NCBI GenBank assembly: GCA_910575255.1
Contig: CAJTEM010000029.1
Location: 1-62,369 of the forward strand
Direction: 5' to 3'
Source of the DNA: Lachnospiraceae bacterium
GTDB taxonomy: Bacteria > Bacillota > Clostridia > Lachnospirales > Lachnospiraceae
DNA length: 62,369 bases
A program made the translations under genes and the position numbers. The notes below the pieces were generated by a model. The model had not been told where the DNA came from. It did not search any database and saw nothing but the letters and a program-made list of their open reading frames with translations. Below are positions 53,576 through 62,369 of the stretch, one piece after another; position 1 is the first letter of the stretch; each line of letters opens with the position of its first letter.

Positions 53576-54157
53576 TCAATTTTTCAATCCCTTACTTTTA
53601 TAAAGGAAACACTTCTCATCATGTGAATAAATCATCCCGATTGCCTGCAGATAGGCGTAGATGATCGTTGTGCCGACAAATTTCATTCCTCTCTTCTTCA
53701 AATCCCCCGAAATCTGATCTGACAATTCGGAAGAAGTTTTATCACACTCATATATAATTCTATGATCCGTATAATTCCATATGTATTCAGAAAATGAACC
53801 ATACTCCTTTTGAATCAGGCGAAATATCTTTGCATTATTCACAGCTGCACATATCTTTCGATAATTTCTGATAATGCCAGAATTATTCACCAACTCCTGA
53901 ATTTTCTTTTCATCATAATTACACACATGATCTAAATCAAAATCATCAAAAGCCTTGCGAAAGTTTTCCCTTTTATTGAGTACACATTCCCAAGATAAGC
54001 CTGCCTGAAAACTTTCCAGAATCAATAATTCGAATAAGCGAGAATCCTCATACTGAGGAATTCCCCACTCCTGATCATGATACTCCACATATTTTATGTT
54101 CTTGAGGTTACACCATTTACATCTGCACTTATTTATATTGACATTCTTATTCTCCAT
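53576..54157 (-). CDS. tag: DNA-3-methyladenine glycosylase I
   Basis: A 193-residue base-excision repair enzyme that removes 3-methyladenine from DNA. The N-terminal CRCKWC and the family block VEYHDQEWGIPQYEDSRLFELLILESFQAGLSW are diagnostic; zinc ligands include the N-terminal cysteine and the late HDEKC. Length is normal. It stands alone between two non-coding gaps. Confidence 0.95.
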   Translation of the reverse strand: MENKNVNINKCRCKWCNLKNIKYVEYHDQEWGIPQYEDSRLFELLILESFQAGLSWECVLNKRENFRKAFDDFDLDHVCNYDEKKIQELVNNSGIIRNYRKICAAVNNAKIFRLIQKEYGSFSEYIWNYTDHRIIYECDKTSSELSDQISGDLKKRGMKFVGTTIIYAYLQAIGMIYSHDEKCFLYKSKGLKN

Positions 54158-54437
54158 ATATAATCCTTTTAATATAATGATATGATGTTTTGGTCAAAAG
54201 TTCTTTTGCCCCCTCTGATACCGGATTGCTCCGCACTTTGTGCTCCCGCTTCTTCACTCCGTTGCGGTCGGCGCTGAACAAACCTCCATCGGACGTTTAG
54301 CACCCTCAAAAACATTCAAAATTCTCCCTAATCAGGCTGCTTTTTCCTGTTTTTGGCGAGTCACAATTTCAAAAATCCTCTTGCAAACAAGCACATCGAA
54401 TTTTTTAACCTTAATTTCCTGGTATCATATAATTATT
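54158..54437. other. Non-coding gap between rsmG and tag
   Basis: The 280-bp gap holds no credible gene. At 54190-54230 a GGTCAAAAG-CTTTTGCCCC block resembles one at 46680-46700, both near a GATACC motif, suggesting another dispersed repeat. The rest is AT-rich without structure I can support. Confidence 0.4.
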
Positions 54438-55169
54438 TTACCCTATCGGCTCTTTTCCTGGCAATCCAGCTTTTCTTGGATATCTCTTTTCTGTATTTTT
54501 CACTTTCCTTATGACTACCAAATCCCGTTCAGCTTCCGTACCTGTCAAAATAAATTTTTCCAGAAGTTGAATCTCCCCACCGAGAATTTTAATTGCTTTT
54601 CTTCCCTTCTCCAGCTCTTCTTCCACTTTTCCTGACTTATAAGATACAAATCTTCCCCCCACTTTTACAAACGGAAGACAGTATTCTGCCAGCGTTGCAA
54701 TATTAGCAACTGCTCTGGATACACAAAGATCAAACTTCTCCCGATAATTCTTATCCCTGCCAAGATCTTCCGCCCTTCCATGAACCGCAGTAATCTCAGA
54801 CAAACCTAATCTGTCAATTACCTCTCCCAAAAATCCTACACGCTTATTCAAAGAATCTAAAAGAGTTACTGTTATATCAGGAAAAGCAATTTTTAAAGGA
54901 ATTCCAGGAAAACCAGCTCCGGTTCCTACATCAATGAAATGCTTATTCGAATCCTCCAAAATACTTTCTACCTTAACCAGTGAAAGACTGTCTATAAAGT
55001 GTTTATAAATCACATCTTCCCATTCTGTAATTGCCGTAAGATTCATAACCTTATTCCGCTCAATCAGTAATTCATAATATTGATAAAATTGCTCTAACTG
55101 AACTTCTGACAGACAAATTCCCAGTTCTCCACAAGCGGAAGCTATCCTATCCACAAAAACACGCTTCAT
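54438..55169 (-). CDS. rsmG: 16S rRNA (guanine527-N7)-methyltransferase
   Basis: A 243-residue class I methyltransferase that modifies G527 of 16S rRNA. S-adenosylmethionine is bound by DVGTGAGFPGIPL, and ILEDSNKHFI plus LDSLNKRVGFL are family-specific. I start at the ATG 55169, at a good distance from AAGGA; a GTG two codons upstream is too close to it. It lies 12 bp after mnmG in the conserved origin-region order. Confidence 0.94.
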   Translation of the reverse strand: MKRVFVDRIASACGELGICLSEVQLEQFYQYYELLIERNKVMNLTAITEWEDVIYKHFIDSLSLVKVESILEDSNKHFIDVGTGAGFPGIPLKIAFPDITVTLLDSLNKRVGFLGEVIDRLGLSEITAVHGRAEDLGRDKNYREKFDLCVSRAVANIATLAEYCLPFVKVGGRFVSYKSGKVEEELEKGRKAIKILGGEIQLLEKFILTGTEAERDLVVIRKVKNTEKRYPRKAGLPGKEPIG

Positions 55170-55181
55170 ATCCACTCATCC

Positions 55182-57068
55182 TTACCTTGCTGTTCTTCTC
55201 ATTTGCTCCAGATAAACCAAAAGCACAGAAATATCTGCCGGAGAAACTCCGGAAATTCTTGATGCCTGTCCAATAGATACCGGCTTATACAGATTTAGCT
55301 TCTGTACAGCCTCTTTTCTCAGACTCCCTACCTGATTATAGTCAAAATCAAGATCCAGCTTTTTACTTTCCAATTTTTTAAACTGAGCTACCTGTTGCTT
55401 TTGTCTTTTTAAGTATCCTTCATATTTTATACTTATGTTAACTTGTTCTTGAACATCATACGCCAAAACCGGACGTTTTTCATCAATATCAGTTAACATA
55501 AAATAATCCAATTCCGGCCGGCGAATCAACTCCGCAAGGGTAGATCCTGTTTTTAATAAAGTACTCCCATGGCAATTCAGAAAATCCTGTACCTTCGGAT
55601 TTGCCCCTGTCGGAGTATTCTCAACCCTCTTTATCTCTTCCTCTATCAATCTTTCCTTTTCCTTTACATATTGATAATCTTTTTCAGAGACAAGCCCCAT
55701 CTGATATCCGATCTCCCGCAATCTGAGATCTGCATTATCCTGCCGCAAAAGCAAACGATATTCTGCCCGAGAAGTCATCATACGATATGGTTCATGATTC
55801 TCCTTTGTCACCAGATCATCAATCAATACCCCAATATATGCCTGAGAACGATCTAAAACAAATGCTTCTCTTCCTATTACCTGCATGGCTGCATTCACAC
55901 CTGCCATAAATCCCTGTACAGCAGCCTCCTCATATCCGGAACTTCCGTTGAATTGTCCTCCGCTGAAAAGTCCATGAATTCTCTTAAATTCTAAGCTTGG
56001 TTTCAGCTGCAGAGAATTAATGCAATCGTATTCAATCGCATATGCATTTCTGACAATGCTTACTTTTTCCAGTCCCGGTACTGTGCGGTACATTCGATAT
56101 TGAACATCCTCCGGCAAAGAGCTAGACATTCCGCTTAAATACATTTCATTGGTATATAATCCTTCTGGCTCTATGAATACCTGATGGCGCTCTTTATCCG
56201 GAAACTTTATCACCTTATCTTCTATGGAAGGACAATACCGCGGACCAGTACCTTCAATCACGCCAGAAAATAAAGGAGAACGATCAATATTTTCACGAAT
56301 GATACGGTGAGTTTCCGAATTCGTATAAGTCAGCCAGCAGGAAACCTGTTCCTTTTGTACAGATTCCGGATCTGTCGAAAAAGAAAAGGGAACCACTGTC
56401 TCATCTCCCAATTGTTCCTCCATTTTAGAAAAGTCAATACTTCTCTTATCCACACGAGCAGGGGTTCCTGTCTTAAAGCGAAACATTTCAATCCCATGAT
56501 GAATCAAAGAATCTGTAAGATGATTGGCTGCCTGCAGTCCATTTGGTCCGGTGGGATTACTCACATCTCCATATATACATCGTGCCCGCAGATAGGTTCC
56601 GGTAGCCAAAACCACTGCCCTGGCATGATAAACTGCACCCGAGGAAGTCTTTACTCCTGTAATTCTATGATCTTCCACCAGAATATCCGACACCTCAGCC
56701 TGACGAATCGTCAAATGAGCCGTATTCTCTAATGTTCTTCTCATCTCACGACTGTAATCCTGCTTATCTGCCTGAGCCCTCAAAGAATGTACGGCCGGTC
56801 CTTTTGATTCATTTAACATTTTGGATTGAATAAAAGTCTTATCGATATTCTTTCCCATCTCCCCGCCAAGTGCATCCAACTCTCTTACCAAATGCCCTTT
56901 TGAGCTTCCGCCGATATTCGGATTACACGGCATTAGAGCAATGCTGTCAATACTAATCGTAAAAACAATCGTTTCCAATCCCAGACGGGCACAAGCCAAA
57001 GCTGCCTCGCACCCGGCATGTCCGGCTCCCACCACTACAATATCATAATATTCCTCTAAATAAGGCAT
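55182..57068 (-). CDS. mnmG: tRNA uridine-5-carboxymethylaminomethyl modification enzyme MnmG
   Basis: A 628-residue FAD enzyme (GidA) that with MnmE makes cmnm5U at the wobble position of certain tRNAs. The FAD motif GAGHAG is at residues 14-19; the signatures [18 protein letters not shown] and [21 protein letters not shown] are intact, and the C-terminal helical domain that contacts MnmE ends the protein. Length is typical. It lies between mnmE and rsmG. Confidence 0.97.
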   Translation of the reverse strand: MPYLEEYYDIVVVGAGHAGCEAALACARLGLETIVFTISIDSIALMPCNPNIGGSSKGHLVRELDALGGEMGKNIDKTFIQSKMLNESKGPAVHSLRAQADKQDYSREMRRTLENTAHLTIRQAEVSDILVEDHRITGVKTSSGAVYHARAVVLATGTYLRARCIYGDVSNPTGPNGLQAANHLTDSLIHHGIEMFRFKTGTPARVDKRSIDFSKMEEQLGDETVVPFSFSTDPESVQKEQVSCWLTYTNSETHRIIRENIDRSPLFSGVIEGTGPRYCPSIEDKVIKFPDKERHQVFIEPEGLYTNEMYLSGMSSSLPEDVQYRMYRTVPGLEKVSIVRNAYAIEYDCINSLQLKPSLEFKRIHGLFSGGQFNGSSGYEEAAVQGFMAGVNAAMQVIGREAFVLDRSQAYIGVLIDDLVTKENHEPYRMMTSRAEYRLLLRQDNADLRLREIGYQMGLVSEKDYQYVKEKERLIEEEIKRVENTPTGANPKVQDFLNCHGSTLLKTGSTLAELIRRPELDYFMLTDIDEKRPVLAYDVQEQVNISIKYEGYLKRQKQQVAQFKKLESKKLDLDFDYNQVGSLRKEAVQKLNLYKPVSIGQASRISGVSPADISVLLVYLEQMRRTAR

Positions 57069-57103
57069 TCCCGATCTCCTTGATATTTTCTGTAATTATC
57101 CTG

Positions 57104-58486
57104 CTATTTTCCCATACAAAAGCTTCCGAAAATCTCATTTACCAGATCCTCTTCAACAGATTCTCCTATAATCAGACCTAATTCTTCATAAACATCCATC
57201 AGATCAATCGTCAGAAAATCCTCCGGCACTCCCTTATCAATTCCCTCCATCACCATCTTAAGGCTATCCCGCGTCTTCTCCAAAGCTCTTTTATGCCGCA
57301 CATTGGTGATCACAACCTCATCATTAAAATCAATTTTTCCCTGCAAAAAAAGATCTGACACCATTTTTTCCAGCTCTTTCATCCCAGTCTCCTCCCTGGC
57401 CGAAACTGCAATCACCGGATGGCCTGTCTTCTCCTCCAGATATTCCTTACTAACCACCAAATCCAGATCCGTCTTATTTAACAAAATTATCGCCCGCCTG
57501 TTCCGGATCATATCCATGATTTTTTCATCATTTTCATCCAGCATACAGGCTCCATCCACCACATAGATAATCAGATCCGCTTCCTCTGCCGCTTCCTTTG
57601 CCCGGGAAACACCAATCTGTTCGATTATATCTGCTGTTTCCCGGATCCCTGCCGTGTCAATCAATTGCAGATAAACATCCCCCAGACGGATCTGTTCTTC
57701 CAACATATCCCGGGTAGTCCCTGCAATATCCGTAACAATCGCCCGCTCCTCTCCCACCAGAACATTCATGAGAGAAGATTTTCCCGCATTGGGCTTACCC
57801 AGAATCACAGTACGGATTCCCTCTGAGATAATCCTTCCGTTATCTGATGTACGAATCATCTGTTCCACATCATCAATCACAGGATTCAAAATCTTTCTAA
57901 GATCCTCCCCATATCCATCCAGAGAAATATGTTCCGGATCATCCAATGCCGATTCAATATAAGCCATCTGATACAGAATGATTTCTCTTAACTCCCTCAC
58001 CTTCCGGGAAACCGAACCCTTCAACTGGCAGATGGAACTTTTCCTTGCATACTCATTCTTGGCACAAATCACATCCATCACAGCTTCAGCCTGAGACAGA
58101 TCCATACGGCCATTCAAAAAAGCCCTTTTTGTAAATTCTCCGGGTTCCGCCGGTACAGCCCCATAACAAATCACAGTCTCCAGAATTCTCTTCATCATCA
58201 GGACACCACCGTGACAGTCAATCTCTACCGTATCCTCCCCAGTATAACTGTGAGGCCCCCTCATCACTAAAACCAATACCTCATCCAAAATCAGATCACC
58301 ATCATAAATCACTCCATAATGCACGGTATGAGAAGGTACTTCACTTAATCTCTTCTTTCCATTTCTGAAAATCCGATCCGCAACCGCAATCGCCTCTCCC
58401 CCGCTGATCCTTATAATTCCGATCCCAGAATTACTCAAAGCCGTTGAAATCGCCGCAATCGTATCCGACTCCCGTCCAATCCCCAT
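57104..58486 (-). CDS. mnmE: tRNA modification GTPase MnmE
   Basis: A 460-residue GTPase (TrmE), partner of MnmG. The N-terminal folate-binding domain (TIAAISTALSNSGIGIIRISG) dimerises; the G domain has G1 GKPNAGKSS around residue 230, G3 DTAGIRET and G4 NKTD. The C-terminal CMGK carries the functional cysteine (CxGK). GGAGG precedes the ATG. The gap to jag is filled by a palindromic repeat. Confidence 0.97.
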   Translation of the reverse strand: MGIGRESDTIAAISTALSNSGIGIIRISGGEAIAVADRIFRNGKKRLSEVPSHTVHYGVIYDGDLILDEVLVLVMRGPHSYTGEDTVEIDCHGGVLMMKRILETVICYGAVPAEPGEFTKRAFLNGRMDLSQAEAVMDVICAKNEYARKSSICQLKGSVSRKVRELREIILYQMAYIESALDDPEHISLDGYGEDLRKILNPVIDDVEQMIRTSDNGRIISEGIRTVILGKPNAGKSSLMNVLVGEERAIVTDIAGTTRDMLEEQIRLGDVYLQLIDTAGIRETADIIEQIGVSRAKEAAEEADLIIYVVDGACMLDENDEKIMDMIRNRRAIILLNKTDLDLVVSKEYLEEKTGHPVIAVSAREETGMKELEKMVSDLFLQGKIDFNDEVVITNVRHKRALEKTRDSLKMVMEGIDKGVPEDFLTIDLMDVYEELGLIIGESVEEDLVNEIFGSFCMGK

Positions 58487-58608
58487 CTCATCCTCCTGCT
58501 ACATAAAATAAAATCATCACTAAAATAATAACATCCCTGAACCATATTCTCAATATATTTTCAGTTGTTTTTTATATTCCATTCCGATTATTGTTACTTT
58601 TCACGGGC

Positions 58609-58960
58609 CAATGTCATTTAGTTAAGTTTTACCAGAAGGTACGCCTTGGAAAAGAGGTGGGAGGCGGCCAGAAATGGTCTGCTGCTTTTTCCGGTTTCGA
58701 GATTCACAGAAAACCTGCCACTGGCAGCTTTTCTGCGTGCTAAGGCAAAGAATTCCTAAAATCCCTGATTTTTGCTAAAAGCGAAACAAAAATCCCCAAA
58801 CTCGCTTCGCTCAGACAGAGTGGATTTTTGTTTCAACGCAAAACTCAGGAATTTAAGGACTTCTAAATCTCTGCAAAGTCAAAATCTGCAGACTATTTCT
58901 GGCCGCCTCCCACCTCTTTTTCAAGGCTGAATATTCTCAGAATTTAACTAAATGACATTG
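58609..58960. repeat. Palindromic repeat E with terminal inverted repeats
   Basis: Terminal inverted repeats of 17 bp (CAATGTCATTTAGTTAA at 58609, complement ending 58960) enclose a nested palindrome. Outer arms (58643-58689 with 58881-58927) pair with few mismatches; the inner stem closes on CTCGCTTCGCTCAGACAG. TTCACGGGC flanks both sides directly (58600-58608 and 58962-58970), as would a target duplication. The insert CACAGAAAACCTGCCACTGG near 58705 is unique to this copy. Confidence 0.9.
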
Positions 58961-58969
58961 TTTCACGGG

Positions 58970-59032
58970 CAATATCAGTAAGTTAAGAAATCGCGAGACA
59001 CAGCCAGGGAAACGCTTAACTTACTGACATTG
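58970..59032. repeat. Mini-repeat with the same terminal motif
   Basis: 18-bp ends CAATATCAGTAAGTTAAG and CTTAACTTACTGACATTG (one mismatch) around a 27-bp core, directly next to repeat E and followed by TTTCATGGG. It looks like an internally deleted relative. Confidence 0.8.
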
Positions 59033-59130
59033 TTTCATGGGTTGTAATTTCAAAAACAGGAACTTCAAGAAAAAATATTCCGACTGGCCGGCCGTCTCAC
59101 TCCTTCCTCTAAGGCGTAGCCTTCGGAATA

Positions 59131-59166
59131 AAAATTAAAGAAAGCGCCTGACAACTGCCAGACGCC
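59131..59166 (-). terminator. Terminator downstream of jag
   Basis: Minus-strand GGCGTCTG-loop-CAGGCGC (one G-T pair) followed by TTTCTTTAATTTT, right after the jag stop codon. It would end the rnpA-jag transcript, separating it from mnmE. Confidence 0.75.
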
Positions 59167-59172
59167 CTCCCC

Positions 59173-60294
59173 TTATTCAAATCCTTCTTCCGTCCTCTCT
59201 ACAACCGGTCTTTCCGTCTGCCTCTCGCGATGATTCTCATGTCCCTCTCTCCTGGACGAATAACGATCCCTTCTATTATAATTCTCACGCTTCAAAGATA
59301 TCACTACATGACGATAGGGATCCTCACCCTCACTTCTGGTCACCACATAACGATCATTCTGAAGTGCAGAATGGATAATCCGCCTTTCATAAGGATTCAT
59401 CGGCTCTAAAGAAACCGGCTTCTTGGTTCTCTTTACCTTATAAGAAATATTTCTTGCCAGGGTCTCCAGGGTCTCTTTTCTTCTTTCCCTATAATTCTCT
59501 GTATCCAGTTTTACACGCAGATACCCTTCCGTCTCCTTATTTACGACCAGACTCACCAGATACTGAAGAGAATCCAGCGTCTGACCACGCTTTCCAATCA
59601 GAATTCCCATATCATCACCTGACATCATCACCTGCAGCTCGCCTTCCTCTGCATTGACAACCGTCTCAATCAATACCTGCATTCCCATGGCTCCGAATAC
59701 CTGCTCCAGAAATTCTTTTGCCTTTTTCTGAACCACAGCCTCATCCATCTTAACCTCTGTCCTTACCTTAGGTTCCGGTTTTTCTGCATGAATCTCTGCA
59801 TTTCTTCTTTCTGTTTTATCGCGTCCTTCTTTTCTTCCGTATTTTTTCTTTTCAAAATCCTTCGGATCCGAATATTTTCTCTGACCTCTCTCTGGCTTTG
59901 ACTCCTCTGCCGGTTTTTCCACAGCCTTCTCTGCAGCTGGCTTCTCTTCGAACCTCACTGCTTTTGAGATCTGCACTTTTTCCGCCTCTAATTTTGCCTT
60001 CTCCGCTTTTTCTGCTTCTATTCTGGCTCTTTCTTCTGCCTGCTTCGCAGCCTTCTCTGCCTCAGACTTTGCCTTTCTTTCCGCTTCTTCCTTTGCCTTT
60101 TTGTTCTTTTCTTCCTCTTCACCCATTACCCGGGCACGGATCACACACTGCTTTCCGCCGAAAAGCCCCAAAAAGCCACTGCTCTCCTTTTGAACCACTT
60201 CATAATATAAATGCTCACTGGTAGTCTGCAGCTCTAACAATGCCTTGGTAATGGCTTCATCCAGTGTTTTTGCAGAAATGGTAATCATATCCAT
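59173..60294 (-). CDS. jag: Jag/KhpB RNA-binding protein
   Basis: A 373-residue RNA-binding protein. The N-terminal Jag domain (ITISAKTLDEAITKALLELQ, SSGFLGLFGGK) is followed by a very long Lys/Glu/Ala-rich linker (about residues 75-190), a KH domain with GILIGKRGQTLDSLQYL, and an R3H domain (RRIIHSALQ, RSEGEDPYRHVVI). A charged Arg/His/Glu tail ends it. With KhpA this family regulates RNAs and cell division. AGGGGG precedes the ATG at 60294. It lies 13 bp after yidC, as in most Firmicutes. Confidence 0.93.
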   Translation of the reverse strand: MDMITISAKTLDEAITKALLELQTTSEHLYYEVVQKESSGFLGLFGGKQCVIRARVMGEEEEKNKKAKEEAERKAKSEAEKAAKQAEERARIEAEKAEKAKLEAEKVQISKAVRFEEKPAAEKAVEKPAEESKPERGQRKYSDPKDFEKKKYGRKEGRDKTERRNAEIHAEKPEPKVRTEVKMDEAVVQKKAKEFLEQVFGAMGMQVLIETVVNAEEGELQVMMSGDDMGILIGKRGQTLDSLQYLVSLVVNKETEGYLRVKLDTENYRERRKETLETLARNISYKVKRTKKPVSLEPMNPYERRIIHSALQNDRYVVTRSEGEDPYRHVVISLKRENYNRRDRYSSRREGHENHRERQTERPVVERTEEGFE

Positions 60295-60307
60295 TATTCT
60301 ACCCCCT

Positions 60308-61606
60308 CTATTTATTGTGCTTCTCGTTGTATTTGGCAACCATAGCCGCTTTTGATGCTAAACTCCCTGGCTTCGCATCTTTATTATAATATTCGTTGGA
60401 TTCTTTCACCTGCTGTTTAGTTCTCTCGAGTTTCTCATTGCGGGCCTGCTCTTCACGCTGTTGCGCTGCCTGAATATTCCTGGCATTCATCGTCGCATTC
60501 TGAGAAATCTTCTGAGGAGGAAGTCCCTTTTTCGCTCTCTTGGCATTCGCCTTTTCCAGATTTTTCTTGATCATCTCATCCATATCCACTTTATTCAGAT
60601 AAGCATTGACAATCATCTGCTGAATAATCTGGAATACACTGCTTGCCACCCAGTAAATACCGATTGCTGCAGGAAATGTAAAACAGAAAAATACTGACAT
60701 CAAAGGCATCATCACATTCATCTGCTTCATCATCTGAGCACTGGTACTATTCTCATCCTGCTGGGGCTGATTGGACATCATCAGCTTGGCACTGAACCAC
60801 TGACTTAAGCCCGCCAGAATCGGAATCAGCCAGGCAGCACTGGGAGAAAAGCCCTGCCACGGATTAGTAGCCAGATTAATTCCCAGGAAAGAATTCATAC
60901 TTTCAATCGCTGCAGAATTCTCTGTAATTGCTGTCGCTGCTTCCGGAAATCTCTTAGCCAGCTCACTCCACTGTTCAGGATTCAGCTTGTAGAGAATATC
61001 CACCATCTTGTTACCAAGAACCTCTCCGCTATCTCCTACCAGATCCCCAATCTTTGTGATACCAGTCAGGGGAATATTATGATCGGTAGCAAACTGAAGC
61101 AGAGAAGCCCCTGCCCCCTCTGGAAGATCCGCTGCATTAGAAACATTGGTAATTGCATACACCACCTGCATAAAATAAGTCTTTACAGAACTAACATAAG
61201 CAGGAATATTATAAATCACCCGGTACAAAGCAAGAAGAATCGGCAGCTGAATCACCAGCTGCAGACAGCCTCCGGTCATGGAAGTACCATACTTTTCATA
61301 GACCGCCTTGGTCTCTACATTCATCTTCATCATGGACTCATTGTCCGTTTTTCCTTTGTATTTATTCTGAATTGCCTGAATCTCCGGCTGCATGACCGTC
61401 ATCAGCTTCGAGGATTTCTGCTGTTTGATTGTCAAAGGAAACATCAGAATCTTCACAACTAAAGTAAAAAGAATAATACAAAGTCCAATATTCAATATTC
61501 CTACAGAGCTGGTAAACCGAAAAAGAAGATCCATAATTACTCCCAGAATCTGGGAAACCGGCCCTAATATCATTCCTCCGGTCTTTGTCAATACTAAGTA
61601 ATCCAA
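60308..61606 (-). CDS. yidC: Membrane protein insertase YidC/Oxa1/SpoIIIJ
   Basis: A 432-residue insertase that helps proteins enter the membrane. Five membrane helices are visible; the conserved core is MFPLTIKQQKSSKLM, then LPILLALYRVIY and the C-terminal helices with IYWVASSVFQIIQQ. A large insert lies between helices two and three (about residues 145-230), longer than in Bacillus SpoIIIJ, and a Lys/Asn-rich cytoplasmic tail ends it. It has no lipobox. The paralog state is unknown. Confidence 0.94.
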   Translation of the reverse strand: MDYLVLTKTGGMILGPVSQILGVIMDLLFRFTSSVGILNIGLCIILFTLVVKILMFPLTIKQQKSSKLMTVMQPEIQAIQNKYKGKTDNESMMKMNVETKAVYEKYGTSMTGGCLQLVIQLPILLALYRVIYNIPAYVSSVKTYFMQVVYAITNVSNAADLPEGAGASLLQFATDHNIPLTGITKIGDLVGDSGEVLGNKMVDILYKLNPEQWSELAKRFPEAATAITENSAAIESMNSFLGINLATNPWQGFSPSAAWLIPILAGLSQWFSAKLMMSNQPQQDENSTSAQMMKQMNVMMPLMSVFFCFTFPAAIGIYWVASSVFQIIQQMIVNAYLNKVDMDEMIKKNLEKANAKRAKKGLPPQKISQNATMNARNIQAAQQREEQARNEKLERTKQQVKESNEYYNKDAKPGSLASKAAMVAKYNEKHNK

Positions 61607-61625
61607 ACTGTTACCTCCTCATACG

Positions 61626-61850
61626 TTACGGAACTGGATCATAACCGCCTTCTGCCCATGGATGACAACGCAGAATTCTTTTCATGGACAACCATAATCC
61701 TTTCACAACACCATATTTCTGAAGTGCCTCAATGGCGTATTGAGAACACGTAGGCGTGTAGATACAGTGAGTCCTCATTTTCAAAGGGGACAGAAATATC
61801 TGATATCCTCGAATCAAAAGAATCAAACCTTTTCTTATCCAATGCTTCAT
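61626..61850 (-). CDS. yidD: Membrane protein insertion efficiency factor YidD
   Basis: A 74-residue protein with the family signature [30 protein letters not shown] and [17 protein letters not shown]. Three conserved cysteines are present. It is thought to assist YidC at the membrane. It lies 7 bp after rnpA and 19 bp before yidC in the conserved order. Confidence 0.96.
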   Translation of the reverse strand: MKHWIRKGLILLIRGYQIFLSPLKMRTHCIYTPTCSQYAIEALQKYGVVKGLWLSMKRILRCHPWAEGGYDPVP

Positions 61851-61857
61851 CTTTCAC

Positions 61858-62202
61858 TCACTTCGATTCCTTATTCATGTTATGCAGTCCGCACAGGTGC
61901 AAATATGCACGTTCCATATTTTTATAATTCGCTGTTGCTGCAGCAACCCTTGCCACTACCACAATGTCCAAACCAGTCGTCAGCTGCTCTTGATTCAATC
62001 GAAAACATTCCCGAATCAACCGGGTTACGCGGTGTCTGACCACACTGTTTCCTACTTTTTTACTCACAGAGATCCCTATTCTCTGCCCTGGGAACTCTGT
62101 TCTCTTTACATACATTACCAGTTCTTTATTGGCATAAGACTTGCCGGCACGATACACTGCCTGAAAATCCACACCTTTTTTAATACTCGGAAATTTTCTC
62201 AT
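61858..62202 (-). CDS. rnpA: Ribonuclease P protein component
   Basis: A 114-residue basic protein that supports the catalytic RNA of RNase P in 5' maturation of tRNAs. The RNR motif region is seen as KVGNSVVRHRVTRLIRECFRL, in which an otherwise common asparagine-arginine pair reads VVRHR. Length is standard. rpmH, its usual upstream neighbour, is not found in the 167 bp left in the window; a large hairpin occupies that space. Confidence 0.95.
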   Translation of the reverse strand: MRKFPSIKKGVDFQAVYRAGKSYANKELVMYVKRTEFPGQRIGISVSKKVGNSVVRHRVTRLIRECFRLNQEQLTTGLDIVVVARVAAATANYKNMERAYLHLCGLHNMNKESK

Positions 62203-62283
62203 CAGATAACCCCTGATCCGTTACCTCCCATGTTAATCTCTAGTATAACCCGTTTTAAATACCTTTCTGTTTCGGCAAGGATA

Positions 62284-62363
62284 CTTTTCCGAGAGTGCAG
62301 AGGGAAAAGCGGAGGCGTAGTGGGGCTACGTTGAGCATTTTCCCTCTGTGCTATCGGGAAAGC
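62284..62363. repeat. Palindrome upstream of rnpA, at the window edge
   Basis: Arms 62284-62310 and 62335-62363 pair imperfectly (core AGAGGGAAAA / TTTTCCCTCT perfect), with an inner CGTAG-TGGGG-CTACG hairpin. It is similar in style to the other palindromes but shares no clear sequence with them. It may continue beyond the window. Confidence 0.7.
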
Positions 62364-62369
62364 AGACTG

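Noticed and set aside
46717-58970. TGTTTCAC half-parS motifs at the ends of the repeats
   Set aside because: Only one half of the palindrome is present and the next bases (GGGG, GGGC) do not fit; ParB binding is not expected. Probably chance likeness to the TTTCACGGG border.
1-62369. tRNA or rRNA genes
   Set aside because: I looked for cloverleaf and rRNA-like segments in the gaps between genes and saw none that I could support.

Overview
The window looks like chromosomal DNA from a spore-forming Clostridia member, most likely Lachnospiraceae. The pointers are spmA/spmB and a GerMN lipoprotein, a FabK-dependent fatty-acid operon with an AccD-AccA fusion, DUF4317 and DUF4446 proteins, AGGAGG-type ribosome binding sites, and the origin-proximal order rnpA-yidD-yidC-jag-mnmE-mnmG-rsmG-parA-parB. 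The family assignment is inference. dnaA and rpmH are not in the window; the replication origin probably lies just beyond the right edge.

Layout. 1-2010: an IS1634-type transposase between two terminators. 2100-5250: a TPP-riboswitch-controlled ABC importer for a thiamine precursor. 5460-8375: an old-yellow-enzyme-type flavin/Fe-S oxidoreductase and a MerR/coiled-coil protein. 8416-12311 (minus): gdpP-rplI-dnaB. 12500-16184: a DUF4317 protein, a small conserved protein and a DUF885 lipoprotein. 16373-18767 (minus): GerMN lipoprotein, MarR regulator, spmA/spmB. 18846-29660 (minus): a complete type II fatty-acid operon (fabH-acpP-fabK-fabD-fabG-fabF-accB-fabZ-accC-accDA-NPD-family oxidoreductase), with a strong sigma-A promoter and a FabT-like palindromic operator. 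29841-38700: accessory segment with a MalY/PatB C-S lyase behind a sigma-54 promoter, its probable enhancer-binding activator, an EAL protein, and an AlwI-type restriction enzyme with a double methyltransferase. 38770-40777: GntR-ABC export operon. 40800-46561 (minus): a yaaO-gmk-holB-ricT-trmN6-rsmI operon. 46920-53530: two uncharacterised proteins, DUF4446, parB-parA, two perfect parS sites, an alpha/beta hydrolase and a VOC protein. 53576-62202 (minus): tag, rsmG, mnmG, mnmE, jag, yidC, yidD, rnpA.

The most unusual content is not protein-coding. A family of 200-350 bp nested palindromes sits in intergenic gaps (32544-32785, 32857-33056, 38272-38515, 51505-51871, 58609-58960, plus fragments near 5.3, 14.1, 38.6 and 46.7 kb). 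Two copies have perfect 47-48 bp arms. The middle of the arms differs from copy to copy but stays complementary within each copy, while a roughly 20-nt loop and a flanking GGTACGCC motif are conserved. Some copies carry 16-18 bp terminal inverted repeats, so they look like MITEs with no transposase in view.

A second unusual item is a self-contained sigma-54 switch. An activator lacking an N-terminal sensor domain is encoded just upstream of a 19-bp perfect dyad, and a near-consensus -24/-12 promoter lies about 200 bp further on in front of the MalY/PatB gene.
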